Assembly: GCA_001584585.1 (NCBI GenBank)
Contig: LSYV01000052.1
Span: forward strand, 681,815 to 736,918
Direction: 5' to 3'
Source: Gonium pectorale
Taxonomy: Eukaryota > Chlorophyta > Chlorophyceae > Chlamydomonadales > Volvocaceae
Length of the DNA stretch: 55,104 nucleotides
Below are positions 45,411-55,104 of this stretch, piece by piece. Position 1 is the stretch's first letter. Each line of letters opens with the position of its first letter. The position numbers and the translations under genes were made by a program. The notes below the pieces were generated by a model. It did no database searches, was not told where the DNA came from, and was given only the letters and a program-made list of their open reading frames with translations.

Positions 45411-47909
45411 TGAGCCCAGTCGAGCTGGGGAGGCGGCGGCGGCCGAGCGGCTGGCTTGGCGCGGGAGCAGCAGCACAAGGTCGCGGGAGACGCTGAGCCA
45501 AGGGCGTGGGCGTACAATAAGGACTGAGTGATTGAGGCGTGGCAGCGGCTGTGCAGTGACGCCCCCGGAGCCGAGTGTCTTAGGCTTATCTGAACTCGAA
45601 GGAGGAATTGTGTGTGGCAAAAGAGCGAGGGGGGAGCGGCAACGGAACATAGTCTTAAGTCGTACGTGACTGTACCTCGGTACGTGAGTGTGCGGGGACG
45701 TGTCGTACGGTAGAGCGTGTGCGGGCTAGGGCCCGGGTTCCCGAGCACCAGCAGGCCTTGGGGCACAGGGCAGAACACGTGTACCGGAGCATTCTAACAT
45801 GGCGGTGAATGCGGGTTGAAGGTATCTTCAACCAAGTTGCTCGACCAGCAGTAAACAAGGTGTGACTGCAGGGGAGCGGTTGCGGTACTGTTGCGAGCAT
45901 AATTGTGCTCCTATCTTGCTACTGGCTTACTCCTGACCCTAGATTGGGTATGTATGCGCGTGGTTGTGTGGCTGGAACCCGGAGTTTCTTAGTGGACAAG
46001 CTTGGAGTGCACTGCCTGGCCGTACTGTACGCGAATTTTGGTCATCCGCGTACGGTGTTTGAGGGGGCCGGTCGCGAGCTTGTATCGTCCTTGAAACGGC
46101 TGCTCTGCATGTCGTTCTGTTCCGTGGTTATCGGAACCTTGAGACCCACATATCGCATAGGATAGACGCTGGAAACGGCCCTGCTCGCGAGGGTTGGAGG
46201 AGGGCTTCGGGAGGTCCGCCCCCCTGTGCGACCGGGTGCGCCAGTTTGGTGTGCAGCGCCGCCTTCGATTACGGCCTGGATCATGCTGACCAGTGTCATG
46301 TCCGATGTAATGGAGGTTAAGCGCGTTCATCTCCGCCAAGGCAACTGCGTCCCGTGTAGAGCAGAGTCCAGGATATCCTGATATTGGCTCCGTTCCTCGC
46401 CACGGCGCCCAGAAGCCCCCGGCCAAAGCATGCCAGGTGGATGGCCCCAGGCTCTGCCACTTCGGCGCTGTTGCACGGTCCGGTTGTACGGGACGCTCGT
46501 CTTGAAAACGGGCTGCGCACCCTGACAGAAATGCGTAGCGCTGAAAGGGCTGCAACCTGCAGCAACTGTGGCGTCTGCGGGCGGATGTGACCGGCCCGTC
46601 GTACGGGTCGACAGACAGTGGGTGAAGATGGGGACCGGATAAACAACAGGTAGCTCGTCAGCTGATTGCATGTGTGTGAGCAAGTTATCCCGCGCTATGA
46701 AAGGCTCGCGCACACTTTACAGAGCAGCTGAGGACAGGCAACAAAGGCAGCATCCAACTGCCTTGCACGCGCCGGCCCGCACCACGCAAGGCCCTCGTTG
46801 CAGGCACTCTGCTGAGTTGTGATGAGAAAAAAACTCCAAACACTCACGCCTGCGCAATCTCCTTACCACCATTTTCAGCGCACAACATCTTGGGGAACCC
46901 GTCGGCCCCCATCTCGCATAATACAAGCCCCTGAAAGTGGTCGCATAGGAGGTTGAGCAAATGCTCCACTTTTTTAGGTCGGCACGGGCCGACACGGAAC
47001 CCAAGTTTATTAAGAACTATGATGTGAAGCGTTCACATCACCCCAGTAAAAGGCCAAGCCAGGAATCAAGCAGGAAAGGCCGTGAGGCTGGCTAGCAGAA
47101 AGACACGCAGTGTTGTATTAGAAAGCAAGGACCCATTTGGAAAAACAGACACATAGCCACTGACACCAAGCACTCGACCATCAGTCCACTCCCTGGCCGT
47201 GTATACGGTACGGCACACATATGGCACCATGTCGTACCGTTACCGCATCGCGTCGTCCGCCAGCGCTCCAAGCAAACATCCGTCCACATGTACACTTATA
47301 GCGGACTGACTTCGGACGAAGATGTAGAAGCCGAAAAGCCTCCAATCGGAAACTTCAGCGAGCTCGTCGTTTATGCATCAAGAGACCGGGACCAACAACC
47401 AGCATGCTGCCACTGGGGTGGCGAGCAGCTGGCCTCACACAGGAGTCCATGTAAAACCTCAACTACAATCTAAAGCGCATCCCATGACTACTCATCGCCT
47501 CACTTAGCGAGACCAGCCTGCGGCCAATCGCTCCAGCAGGCAACCTGCAATGCACATATGCTGGTAACCGCAAAGCTGGGCCTGAGGCTGGGACAGTTGC
47601 ACCAGCCTTCTGTGGGTTAGACGGCCGGGGCCAAACCGACAGCTGCACCCAGCCCAGCCCCCATGGAAGCTTGCCATCTCCTTTGCAACGGAAGGTTTCC
47701 AAGTAAGCCACATGTCAGGAGTTCTAGCGTCATCGCCCAGTACCGTATCCGACACATCTGAGGCCATACTTATTCCAGGAGCTACCGGCCACTAGCGCCA
47801 CCTACCTGTACGGCTGTCCGTGCACAGCACCATGCGACCCAATCAGCAGCCATGCCCGGCAACCAGGCCCGCACGAGGGCCTTCGGAAACCCCACAGGAG
47901 ACCCGGTCA
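45411..47909. other. Convergent intergenic region (carrier / cryptochrome)
   Basis: No gene is recognised in about 2.5 kb. Candidate poly(A) signals are a plus-strand TGTAA near 46306 and a minus-strand TGTAA near 46713; both would imply long 3' UTRs. Open frames of up to 188 codons show no domains. Confidence 0.4.
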
Positions 47910-50900
47910 CTACTCCCATTCAATGGAGCTAGACCTGGACCGCCTGCGCTTATGAGCTGCATGCCCGTGCTGCGGGTTGGCCTGGCCCTGACCACCGGCG
48001 TCCGCCGAGGGTCGTGGTGCACGCCCGGCATCCACGCCGTCGCCATGGCGCTTGGCCCCACCCCCACTGACAACGTCGGTATCCGAGTCCTCCATCGGGT
48101 CATCCGATCCCTGCGCCTCCTCGTAGCCGCTGCTGGCGCTGGGCGAGTCCCCGCGCTCGCCGCCGTCAGGCGTGAGCCCCTCCGGCGTTGCGCCGTCACC
48201 GTCAGCGTCCCGCGCCTCGTCCTCCGCGTCGGCGTCGCCGTCGCACTGCATCTCGGCGGCCCCACCGGGCGACTTGCTGCGGTCTGCACGGCGCCGCTCT
48301 GGGTGGCCGCGGTTCTCCGCCGCGAAGCCGGCGGGGTCGGCTTCGTCACCTTCGGACTTGCGTGGCGAGGAGCCGCCCGGAGAGCGCTCGTCCTCGCACT
48401 GCGATAGTAAGGAGCGAGGAACGCGGCAATGGACGCCGTGAGCACAACCCCGTTCCGGAAGAGGAAACCTGCAGCACTGGCCCATCAAGTTCCTTGACTT
48501 CCACCGCGCTAGCACAGCTAAACCCCTCCTTACGCACACAGCATTCAACCATACGCAGCTCCTGCACTCAGCCCCTGCTTTCCAATCGACCCAACGCACC
48601 TCCTCTACGGCACGCTTGCTGCCGGCGCAGGCCGCCCGCTCCCGCTGCCGTGCGCCTCGGGCCGTTCCAGCCAGGTGGCGGTGGCAGCTGGCGCCCGTCA
48701 GGGCGGTCATATTGAGGTCCACGGTGTTGGAGACCACCTCCTCGCTGTCCGCATCCTCCCCCATGAGCCCCTCCTCGCCGGCGCCGCCAGCTTCGCCGCT
48801 GATGGCGCTCACTCCATCGCCCATACGCCGGCGAGCCAGCAGTATCTGCATGGCCTGCTCGAACGCCATCGCTGCGGTGCCGCCCTGCAGCGCCTGCTGC
48901 TGCTGCTGTTGCCACAGCGCCACTGCCTCGGCGTCCCCATCCTCCTCGCCCGCCTCGACGCGCTGCGCCCACGCGGCGGCCGCGTCGCCGGCGGCTGCGG
49001 GCTCGCCCGGCTGCGGCGGCCTGTCCGTCCCGCTGCCGTCCTGCTGCCGCGGCGCGCCCCGGGCTCGCCGCTGCTGCTGGAGGATGCGTTCAAGCATCTG
49101 GTGGCCCGCCGCGTCGCCAGGGTGGTAGTACACAGCGCCGCCCGGCGGCGCAGCTGCTTGGCCCGAGCCGCCCGCGCCCAGGCTGCCTCCCATGCCTCCG
49201 CCGCTGCCCGAGCGGGGGTACTGCGGCTGCTGAGGCGGCGGAGGAGCCATAATCCCCGCCGCCGTCGCGGCCGCCGTCGGGCAGTTGGCCGCACGTCCGC
49301 TACCGGCGCCGCCGCTGCTGATGCCGCCGTGGGCAGCGCTGACCGTCCGCGAGTCGGGCAGCAGCGGGTTGTAGCCGTGGCCCGACCCGCCAGCGCCGCA
49401 GCCTTCCGCGGCTCCATCGGCGCCAGGTTGGCTGGTTGCCAACAGGTGGTATTGCTGCTGCTGGACCTGCTGGGAGTCGCGGCCGCTGGACTCGTGGGGC
49501 GCCCCGTTGGTGTTGGCGCAGCGGCCGCTGCCGCCGGCCGTGCCTGCCGACGCGCCCGCGCCGTTGTTGACGCCGCCGGTGCCGGTGGGGTTGGCGCCGG
49601 AGCTGGCACCGCCGCCGCCGGCCATGGGGTAGGTGGGCGCCCGGTAGGGGTAGCGGCCGCTGCTCTCGCTCGACTGGGCCACCACGCACTTGTCCAACAC
49701 CGAGCAGGCGTACTGGACGTTTGCACAGGCGTCGCCACGCGTGATGATGGGCATGGGGTAGTTGCAGCCTAGCTCCACATCGGCCGCCGCCAGCACCTGC
49801 GATTCGGGATGCGCCGCGACGCCGCGGGGGAGTGCTCATCTAATGTAATGTAATTAATTCCACTGTGCCATGCTTAGGCCATCAAGACGGTATGAGCGCC
49901 TAACGAGCAAAGGCTCGCGCAGTACGCGATCTCTAGAAGTGCGCACGAGCACAGGCTCATGTGTGCGGCACCTCTCACGGGCACCGGTGTGAGCTAGAGC
50001 AGGGCGATACCCCGCAAGCGGATCCAGCGGCGTACCTGCGGCGACGCCTTCCACGGCGCGTGGATGAACTCGGTTGGCAGGCGCGACAGCACCGGCAGCC
50101 AGCGCCGCACGTACTCGCCGTCCGGGTCGAAGCGGCGCGCCTCCTTCTCCAGGTCCATCATGTAGCTGAATGGGTGCGCGTCTGCAACACGGCAAATTGA
50201 ATGTTCTACACTTGGGTTTCTACTGTGGAACATGTTTCCGTGCCAGAAACAGCGTCATGAAGCTACTATACTTGCTTGTGCCCTAGCGCTCTGGTGGGCT
50301 CTTGGCCCCTGCGCCCCCCACCGCTTGCACGCACCGCTCATGCCGCCGCTGACGTACTGCCAGCCGAGCGCGTCGCACTCCAGGTCCGCGTCGATCTGCG
50401 CGTCCCAGTAGTGCTTGAGCCCCCACTGCCAGGGCAGCAGCAGGTCCTTGACCAGGAAACTGGCTGCCACCACACGCGCGCGGTTGTGGCACCAGCCGCT
50501 GCTCCACAGCTGGCGCATGGCGGCATCCACGATGGGGTAGCCCGTCTGGCCCTGGCGCCAGGCCTATCGAGGCAAAAGAGGGAGGGGATAAGGGGGGCAA
50601 ATCGTGGGATTTGGGGTAGCGCTCCATCAGGCAATTCGCACTTCGCCGTTGTGGGCTCGGTGGAGATCAGAGGCACCAAGCAGTAACTAAAGTCTATACC
50701 ACCGTGGAAGGTAGCAGTAAAGCCCAAGGTTTCGGTCCTCGCCAGCCACGGGGCTGGGGACGGTCTGCTGTGTACCTTGAACGCGAGCTGGTCGATCCGC
50801 CAGGGGCATGCGCGCAGGTGGCGCAGCAGCGAGCGCTCGTGTATGAAGGGGAAGTGGAAGGACAGGTAGCGCGAGTACTCGCGGTACCCGACCTGCAGCG

Positions 50901-52941
50901 GTAGCGCAACCATAGGGACAGGTGCGTCAGGGCAGGTATGGGGCTGCAGGTCCAAGCTTCCTCCCTTTCAGCGCCACGGCCCCCAACCCGTTACCAAGAA
51001 GACACGGAAACGGTGCGGCAGCCCCAAAGATGGGAGGCCCGAGCAAGGCGCGACTTGGGGCATTCTGGGAGCAGCACGTCCATTTGTCAGAAACGACGCT
51101 TGACTGGGCCGCACCTGCTGCAGGAAGTCGTCACACGAGCGAGTGCGGTCCACGCCCGCCACCATCCACTCGGCCTGGCATTGGCGGACCTGCAAGAAAA
51201 GGAGTGCAAGAAAAGGATCATATCAAAGCAATAAAGACAACCCCCGATGTACACGCCACTACTGTAGCGCCTTCAGTCCGTGGCATGGGCACAGCATGTT
51301 ACAGAGACGTGTTCATTACATGCCCAGCTTCCGGGCAGTAAAGCGTTCCGTTGATGGTCCCGCGCAATCGTGTACATCAGTCGCACGGACCAAGCCCGCA
51401 CCACGCTGCAGCCCACGACGCCTACCCGGTAGAAGATGTACCGCACGCTGATGCTCCCGATGTGGATCCACGGCGACAGGCGCGAGGTGGAGTCGCGGTC
51501 CACCTTTGCGCGGTCGTGTTCGAACGCGTACAGTCGCTCCACCAGAAAGCGCTCCAGCTCGGCAATCGCGCCGCCAACGCCCGGCTTCCACTGCACGGAC
51601 AGAGCAGCGGCCATGACCAGTGACTTAATGCTGCAATGCATTGAGGAAGAATAATGCTAACCGCTGGGCGTATAAGGCCTCCACGGAACCGCACGTAAGG
51701 GATGGGCAGCGGCGAAGCCATGTTCGCGCCCTTTCCCTGCATGTACCGCCGCCGTGCACTACGCCCTGTGGGTACTACCGCAGCCCCGCTTGCCTTAAAC
51801 TTGAGCTGGTCGCTGGAAGCCTCCTGCTCCGCCGTGAAGAACCAGTCGACCTCGGCGACTGTCATCGACGCCACGGTGGCCGCAACGGGCGGCATTGCGG
51901 CTGGCGCCGAAATGGGGAAAGGCGGCGGCACCGGCATGGTGCGCACACTGCATCGTGGGGGCAATGCGAGGGGAGGGTCATTTGAGACGGCACCTCGGCA
52001 GTTGTGGGACAGGACAGCTCGACGCAGCGTTATCAGAGAGGGCCATGAAAGATTGCATGCCAGCGCGACGCCATGTGCGGCCTGTGCCCACCTGTTCCAG
52101 TAGTCGTCGAACGTGGAGTATGGCTGCTTATTTCCGTCCAGCACGTCCCACGGCTCGTAGAGCATGTCTCCGTTGAATGTGCGGTGCGCCACGCTGGCTG
52201 CCTTGAGGCCACGTTTGCAGTCATGGTCGCGCATGAGGCTGATAGGGTCGTACAGGTGGTTGAAGAACACCGCCTCCGCGCCCACCTCTGAGACTACTTT
52301 CAGGAGCGCAGCTGTCGAGTCCGTGGAGCGCCGGATGATGAGGCGGCTGCCCAGGGCCGCGAGGGCCTGCTGCAGGTCGATGAGTGAGTGCTTGCTCCAC
52401 CATCTGCTGCAGCGCCCCGGCTGGAACTGGCCCTCCTCCTCGGGTGCCCAGATGAACACGGGTATCTGCATGATGAAATGCACTTGAGCGGTTAGACCAT
52501 GGAATGGCGGCGTAGAAGCGGGCGGCATGGGGCGGAACGCGACGGCTTTGGCAACCTGACAATTTGCAGGCCCGCATCAAGGAGCCCCTGCCGAGACGTG
52601 AAAACGGCGTGGCATGGTCGCAGGTACCCATTGCCTGTTCCGTGCACAGACCTCTCCCACCAACTTCCATGACGAACGGCCCGACGCGGATTTCCAAGGA
52701 CCTGGGCCGTAAAGATGGCCGTTGGTCCCAGCCCACAAACCCAGGAGTCTAGCAGCCTAGACTTGATGGTGTCGAGAGCCCGAGACAGGTGCCCCGGGCG
52801 CTCCGGCTAACTCACCACATTCACGGCGGCGTTCAGGGCTGCTACCAGCGCCGGATTGTCATCCACGCGCAAGTCCCGACGAAACCAGACAATTGCCGTC
52901 TGAAATTCGTAGTTCCCCGCGCTCTGTTGGGTAGAGTCCAT
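47910..52941 (-). CDS. CPH1: Plant-type cryptochrome (CPH1/pCRY)
   Basis: Ten exons (minus, 5' to 3'): 52941-52816, 52465-52092, 51947-51794, 51590-51426, 51189-51115, 50892-50776, 50563-50335, 50181-50036, 49796-48600, 48398-47910; 1023 residues, close to the size of Chlamydomonas CPH1. The photolyase-homology region spans about 1-505: TAIVWFRRDLRVDDNPAL at the N-terminus, then TGYPIVDAAMRQLW and DADLECDALGWQY for FAD binding. The flavin-proximal residue is Asp401 as in plant cryptochromes, where photolyases have Asn. The electron-transfer Trp triad aligns to Trp329, Trp382 and Trp405. About 500 residues of Gly/Ala/Gln-rich and acidic C-terminal extension follow, ending in a basic KRRRSRSS, a probable nuclear signal. 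It is a blue-light receptor. The intron 51793-51591 begins with GC. Its 5' end faces the LPP epsilon gene. Confidence 0.95.
48399..48599 (-). other. Stop-free, in-frame 201-nt intron in the cryptochrome tail
   Basis: The intron has consensus GTGCGT and CAG borders and lies between codons (phase 0). It is 67 codons long without a stop, so an unspliced message would encode a 1090-residue form. The retained segment would be Cys- and Trp-rich, unlike the surrounding Gly/acidic tail, which supports it being an intron in the main form. Confidence 0.75.
51591..51793 (-). other. GC-AG intron in the cryptochrome gene
   Basis: The donor reads TTTAAG|GCAAGC and the acceptor GTGCAG|TGG. Both sides are phase 0 and join LKFK to WKPGVGG, matching the family. 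No GT donor nearby gives a frame-consistent join to the conserved sequence. AAG|GCAAG matches the known GC-donor consensus. Confidence 0.75.
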
Positions 52942-53353
52942 GCTGCCTCCTCGGTTTGGGCGTCCAGAGCTCGCAATAGGCTTGCTTCGTGAACAGCTCC
53001 TTAGCCAGTGGTCATGGCGTCGCTGTGTGGCAAAGCCTTTATGCGGAGCTCCCTTTTCAGCCGCGCAGCAAGGGAAGAGAACAAGTGTCAAGAGAAAACC
53101 AATCAAAGACTTGCTAGTTGTTTGGCAGTAGGCTGGGAAATGCGCAAAGAGACAGGAGCAAACGGTTTATCGGAATGCAGGAGGTCTACCGTTCTATGAT
53201 CTGCTGAGTTACTAGCTGGAAAGCTGAGAGCAATACGCCCCAAGACGCCCACTCCAATAGTCCAAACATTACGCCGCCGTACATCCTTTTTTCTTATTTT
53301 CCAAGTTGGTTTGTGTTCATGCTGAGAACGTGTCATGTGCGGCCAAGGGAATT
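52942..53353. promoter_or_regulatory. Divergent promoter region cryptochrome / LPP epsilon
   Basis: 412 bp separate the two start codons. It contains no recognised gene. An upstream in-frame ATG for LPP epsilon at 53306 would shorten it. No light-responsive element is claimed. Confidence 0.5.
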
Positions 53354-54882
53354 ATGGCCCTGCGGCGCAGCAGCGCGACCCGGGCAACGCCGTGCTCGTG
53401 CCTCAGCAGTGGTGACCGCCGCGGCGTCGTGCAGGCCCCCGCCCACAGGCTTCAGGGGAGCATCGGACAGGAGTTCCGAGTCTTGCCTAGTCACCAGGCC
53501 TTCGCGGCACGCCTGCCGGCGGTGGTGGCCTCCGTGCAGCGGAGGGGAGCCGGCGTCGAGCGGCTTGACGTAGCGCGCTGCCGTGCAGCTGCGGGCGACA
53601 TGGGCGCGCGTCCACCCTGTGATCATGCCACGGATACCTCGTTGGCCGTCCTGACAGCTATAAACGACCTGGTAAGTACGGACGCGGCTGCTTGCTAGGC
53701 GTACCGTGTTTGGCATTGCGCGTCGCCTTACAGTGGTGTGCTAGCTGTCCTGGTGAGAGTAGGTGCTGTGCGACGTGCCGTGTCCAGACCGGGCTTGCAA
53801 GAGCCAGTGCCGACAGCAGGTCGGGCAGGGCGCTCACGTGTCGTACATGCCGTACATGCAGCCGGGCAGATGCGGTGTGCAGTGCATCGATATCGCATCT
53901 GGGTCGCAGGGCTGCCGTACGGTACACTGCGGACCGAGCAATCCAGCAGAATGAAGAGTGCCGGTCCCATACATGCTCGCACTCCCTTCTTGGCTTCTCG
54001 ACGCATGCTGTCTCGATATACGCTGCGAACGTGGACCCAGCATAGCGTGCTATCAACAGTTTATGGAATCTTTCCCAAGTTCAGCCAAACATGCTTGAGG
54101 AGGCAAGGTCCCCCAAGGGGACTGCACGTATCGCCCTGCTGCCCGGCTCCCACGTGGTTGCGCATCACGAGTGCAATGGACGACCGCCCTCGCAGACCAA
54201 ATGGGCTGTGTCCGCGGCGGTGTTTGTCGTACTCGTTGTACGGCGCGACGCGGCTGTAGCGTGGTGCGTGCTGGGCTCCATCATCGCCTCCTTCCTCAAC
54301 AAGGTGCGCGGTCAGCTCTTACCCCGAAGGGAGAGGGAGGTGGGGAGGTACGGCGACTGCTTGGCCACGTGAGGAGAGATAGGCCGGGAGGAGGTGAGTC
54401 CGCGGACCCAGTACGGTACGGTACCTCGTGCCCGCGCTGTGACGATATCGGCACAAGAAGGGCTTCCACTTTGCCGATGGTGTGGCAAAGTCCTTTGCGA
54501 TCTTGGCTCATGACACAAGCACGGTGTAACGTGGACCGCAGGCGCTCAAGTACGTGATTAACGAGCAGCGACCCGCCAACGCACGGAAGGATGACCCGGG
54601 CATGCCGTCCTCACATGCAAACAGTAAGGAACGCGCGCCCTTGCGGTGTTATGGGTGCTGTGAACGGATGTGTGGTTGCTGATCGGCACCTGTGCGTCAG
54701 GAAGTAGTGTTTGTCCGTGCTTGCGCCTCAGCGTGTCCGTGACGCTGGCAGACGAGCACTCTCGCCCCACAGGCCTCGCCTTCCTGGGAGCGTACACTGC
54801 CCTCGCGCTCGGAGAAGGCTCCGCGCCTCTGTCCGCCGCCGGAATGGGGGCTGCCGGCATCCTCTTGCTGAGCCTCTTCCTG
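53354..54882 (+). CDS. Plastid-type lipid phosphate phosphatase epsilon (PAP2 family), 3' partial
   Basis: Exons: 53354-53671, 54196-54303, 54542-54623, 54773-54882; at least one more exon lies beyond the window. The first about 95 residues (MALRRSSATRATPCSC on) are Arg/Ser/Ala-rich and suit a chloroplast transit peptide. LTAINDL joins TKWAVSAAVFVVLVVRRDAA, a membrane span, as in plant LPP epsilon proteins. The PAP2 signature appears as KYVINEQRP (K-x6-RP, motif C1) and DPGMPSSHA (PSxH, motif C2), followed by another hydrophobic span (GMGAAGILLLSLFL). The C3 motif with the catalytic His would be downstream. The family dephosphorylates phosphatidate to diacylglycerol in plastid membranes. The start is the ATG nearest the transit-like sequence; 53306 is an alternative. 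Confidence 0.85.
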
Positions 54883-55104
54883 GTACGCCCCGGGTTATCC
54901 CTTCGGGTCAAGTTAGTGGGCTAGAGCGCACACACACACATGCATCACCCCTTCGAATCCCTATGGAGCTGGGTCCTACAACAGTACCATCACTTTCGCG
55001 CTTACGCTCGTCGTACGCGTCGTTCCATTTCAACACATGCATAGGGCTGCAGGCTGTCCCTTTGGGTTGAGCAAGGGGGACAGCGGTCCCCCACGCCCCT
55101 CGCC

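Noticed and set aside
45905..46646. Open frames of 86-188 codons on both strands between carrier and cryptochrome
   Set aside because: They overlap each other, show no domain, no exon-like borders joining them and no coding-like composition.
47910..49796. Single uninterrupted last exon of the cryptochrome
   Set aside because: The frame is open, but consensus borders and the sharp composition change over 48399-48599 favour an intron; kept as a possible retained form.

Overview
The window looks like nuclear DNA of a volvocine green alga (Chlamydomonas/Volvox/Gonium group). The DNA is GC-rich and genes are dense in short introns with GTGCG or GTGAG donors. Alanine/glycine/proline runs interrupt conserved domains, and TGTAA polyadenylation signals are present. 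Several products are typical of the group: a plant-type cryptochrome with a long C-terminal tail, a membrane-anchored tyrosine-kinase-like (TKL) kinase and photorespiratory enzymes. All gene models were spliced by hand; in every recognised gene the exon phases add up and the spliced frame has no stop. Genus and species cannot be fixed.

Layout, left to right: (1) 1-2723 +, 3' part of a gene with a possible winged-helix domain and a low-complexity tail. (2) 5163-6392 -, an intronless SGNH/GDSL hydrolase. (3) 7476-16194 -, a 16-exon IGHMBP2/SMUBP-2-type helicase of 1170 aa. (4) 17669-19211 +, an unrecognised and possibly frame-broken gene; a 329-bp repeat overlaps its start and recurs behind it. 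(5) 20756-24886 +, an STK16-type kinase of 461 aa. (6) 27371-35087 +, a receptor-like TKL kinase of 1258 aa with a 19-nt microexon. (7) 37563-41471 -, hydroxypyruvate reductase HPR1, 419 aa. (8) 41688-45410 +, a BOU-type mitochondrial carrier interrupted by a 649-bp assembly gap. (9) 47910-52941 -, plant-type cryptochrome (CPH1/pCRY), 1023 aa. (10) 53354 to beyond 54882 +, 5' part of a plastid-type PAP2 lipid phosphatase (LPP epsilon).

There are three head-to-head promoters: helicase/unknown (about 1.5 kb), HPR1/carrier (216 bp) and cryptochrome/LPP epsilon (412 bp). The HPR1/carrier pair is functionally coherent, because both families belong to photorespiration. Convergent 3' ends occur at 2.7-5.2, 35.1-37.6 and 45.4-47.9 kb. 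I found no CRISPR array, tRNA, rRNA, prokaryotic operon or intact transposon. The strongest leads are the HPR1/carrier promoter, the stop-free in-frame intron in the cryptochrome tail, the split APE motif of the receptor kinase, the repeat-flanked unknown gene, and a minisatellite of donor-like units abutting a helicase 5' splice site.
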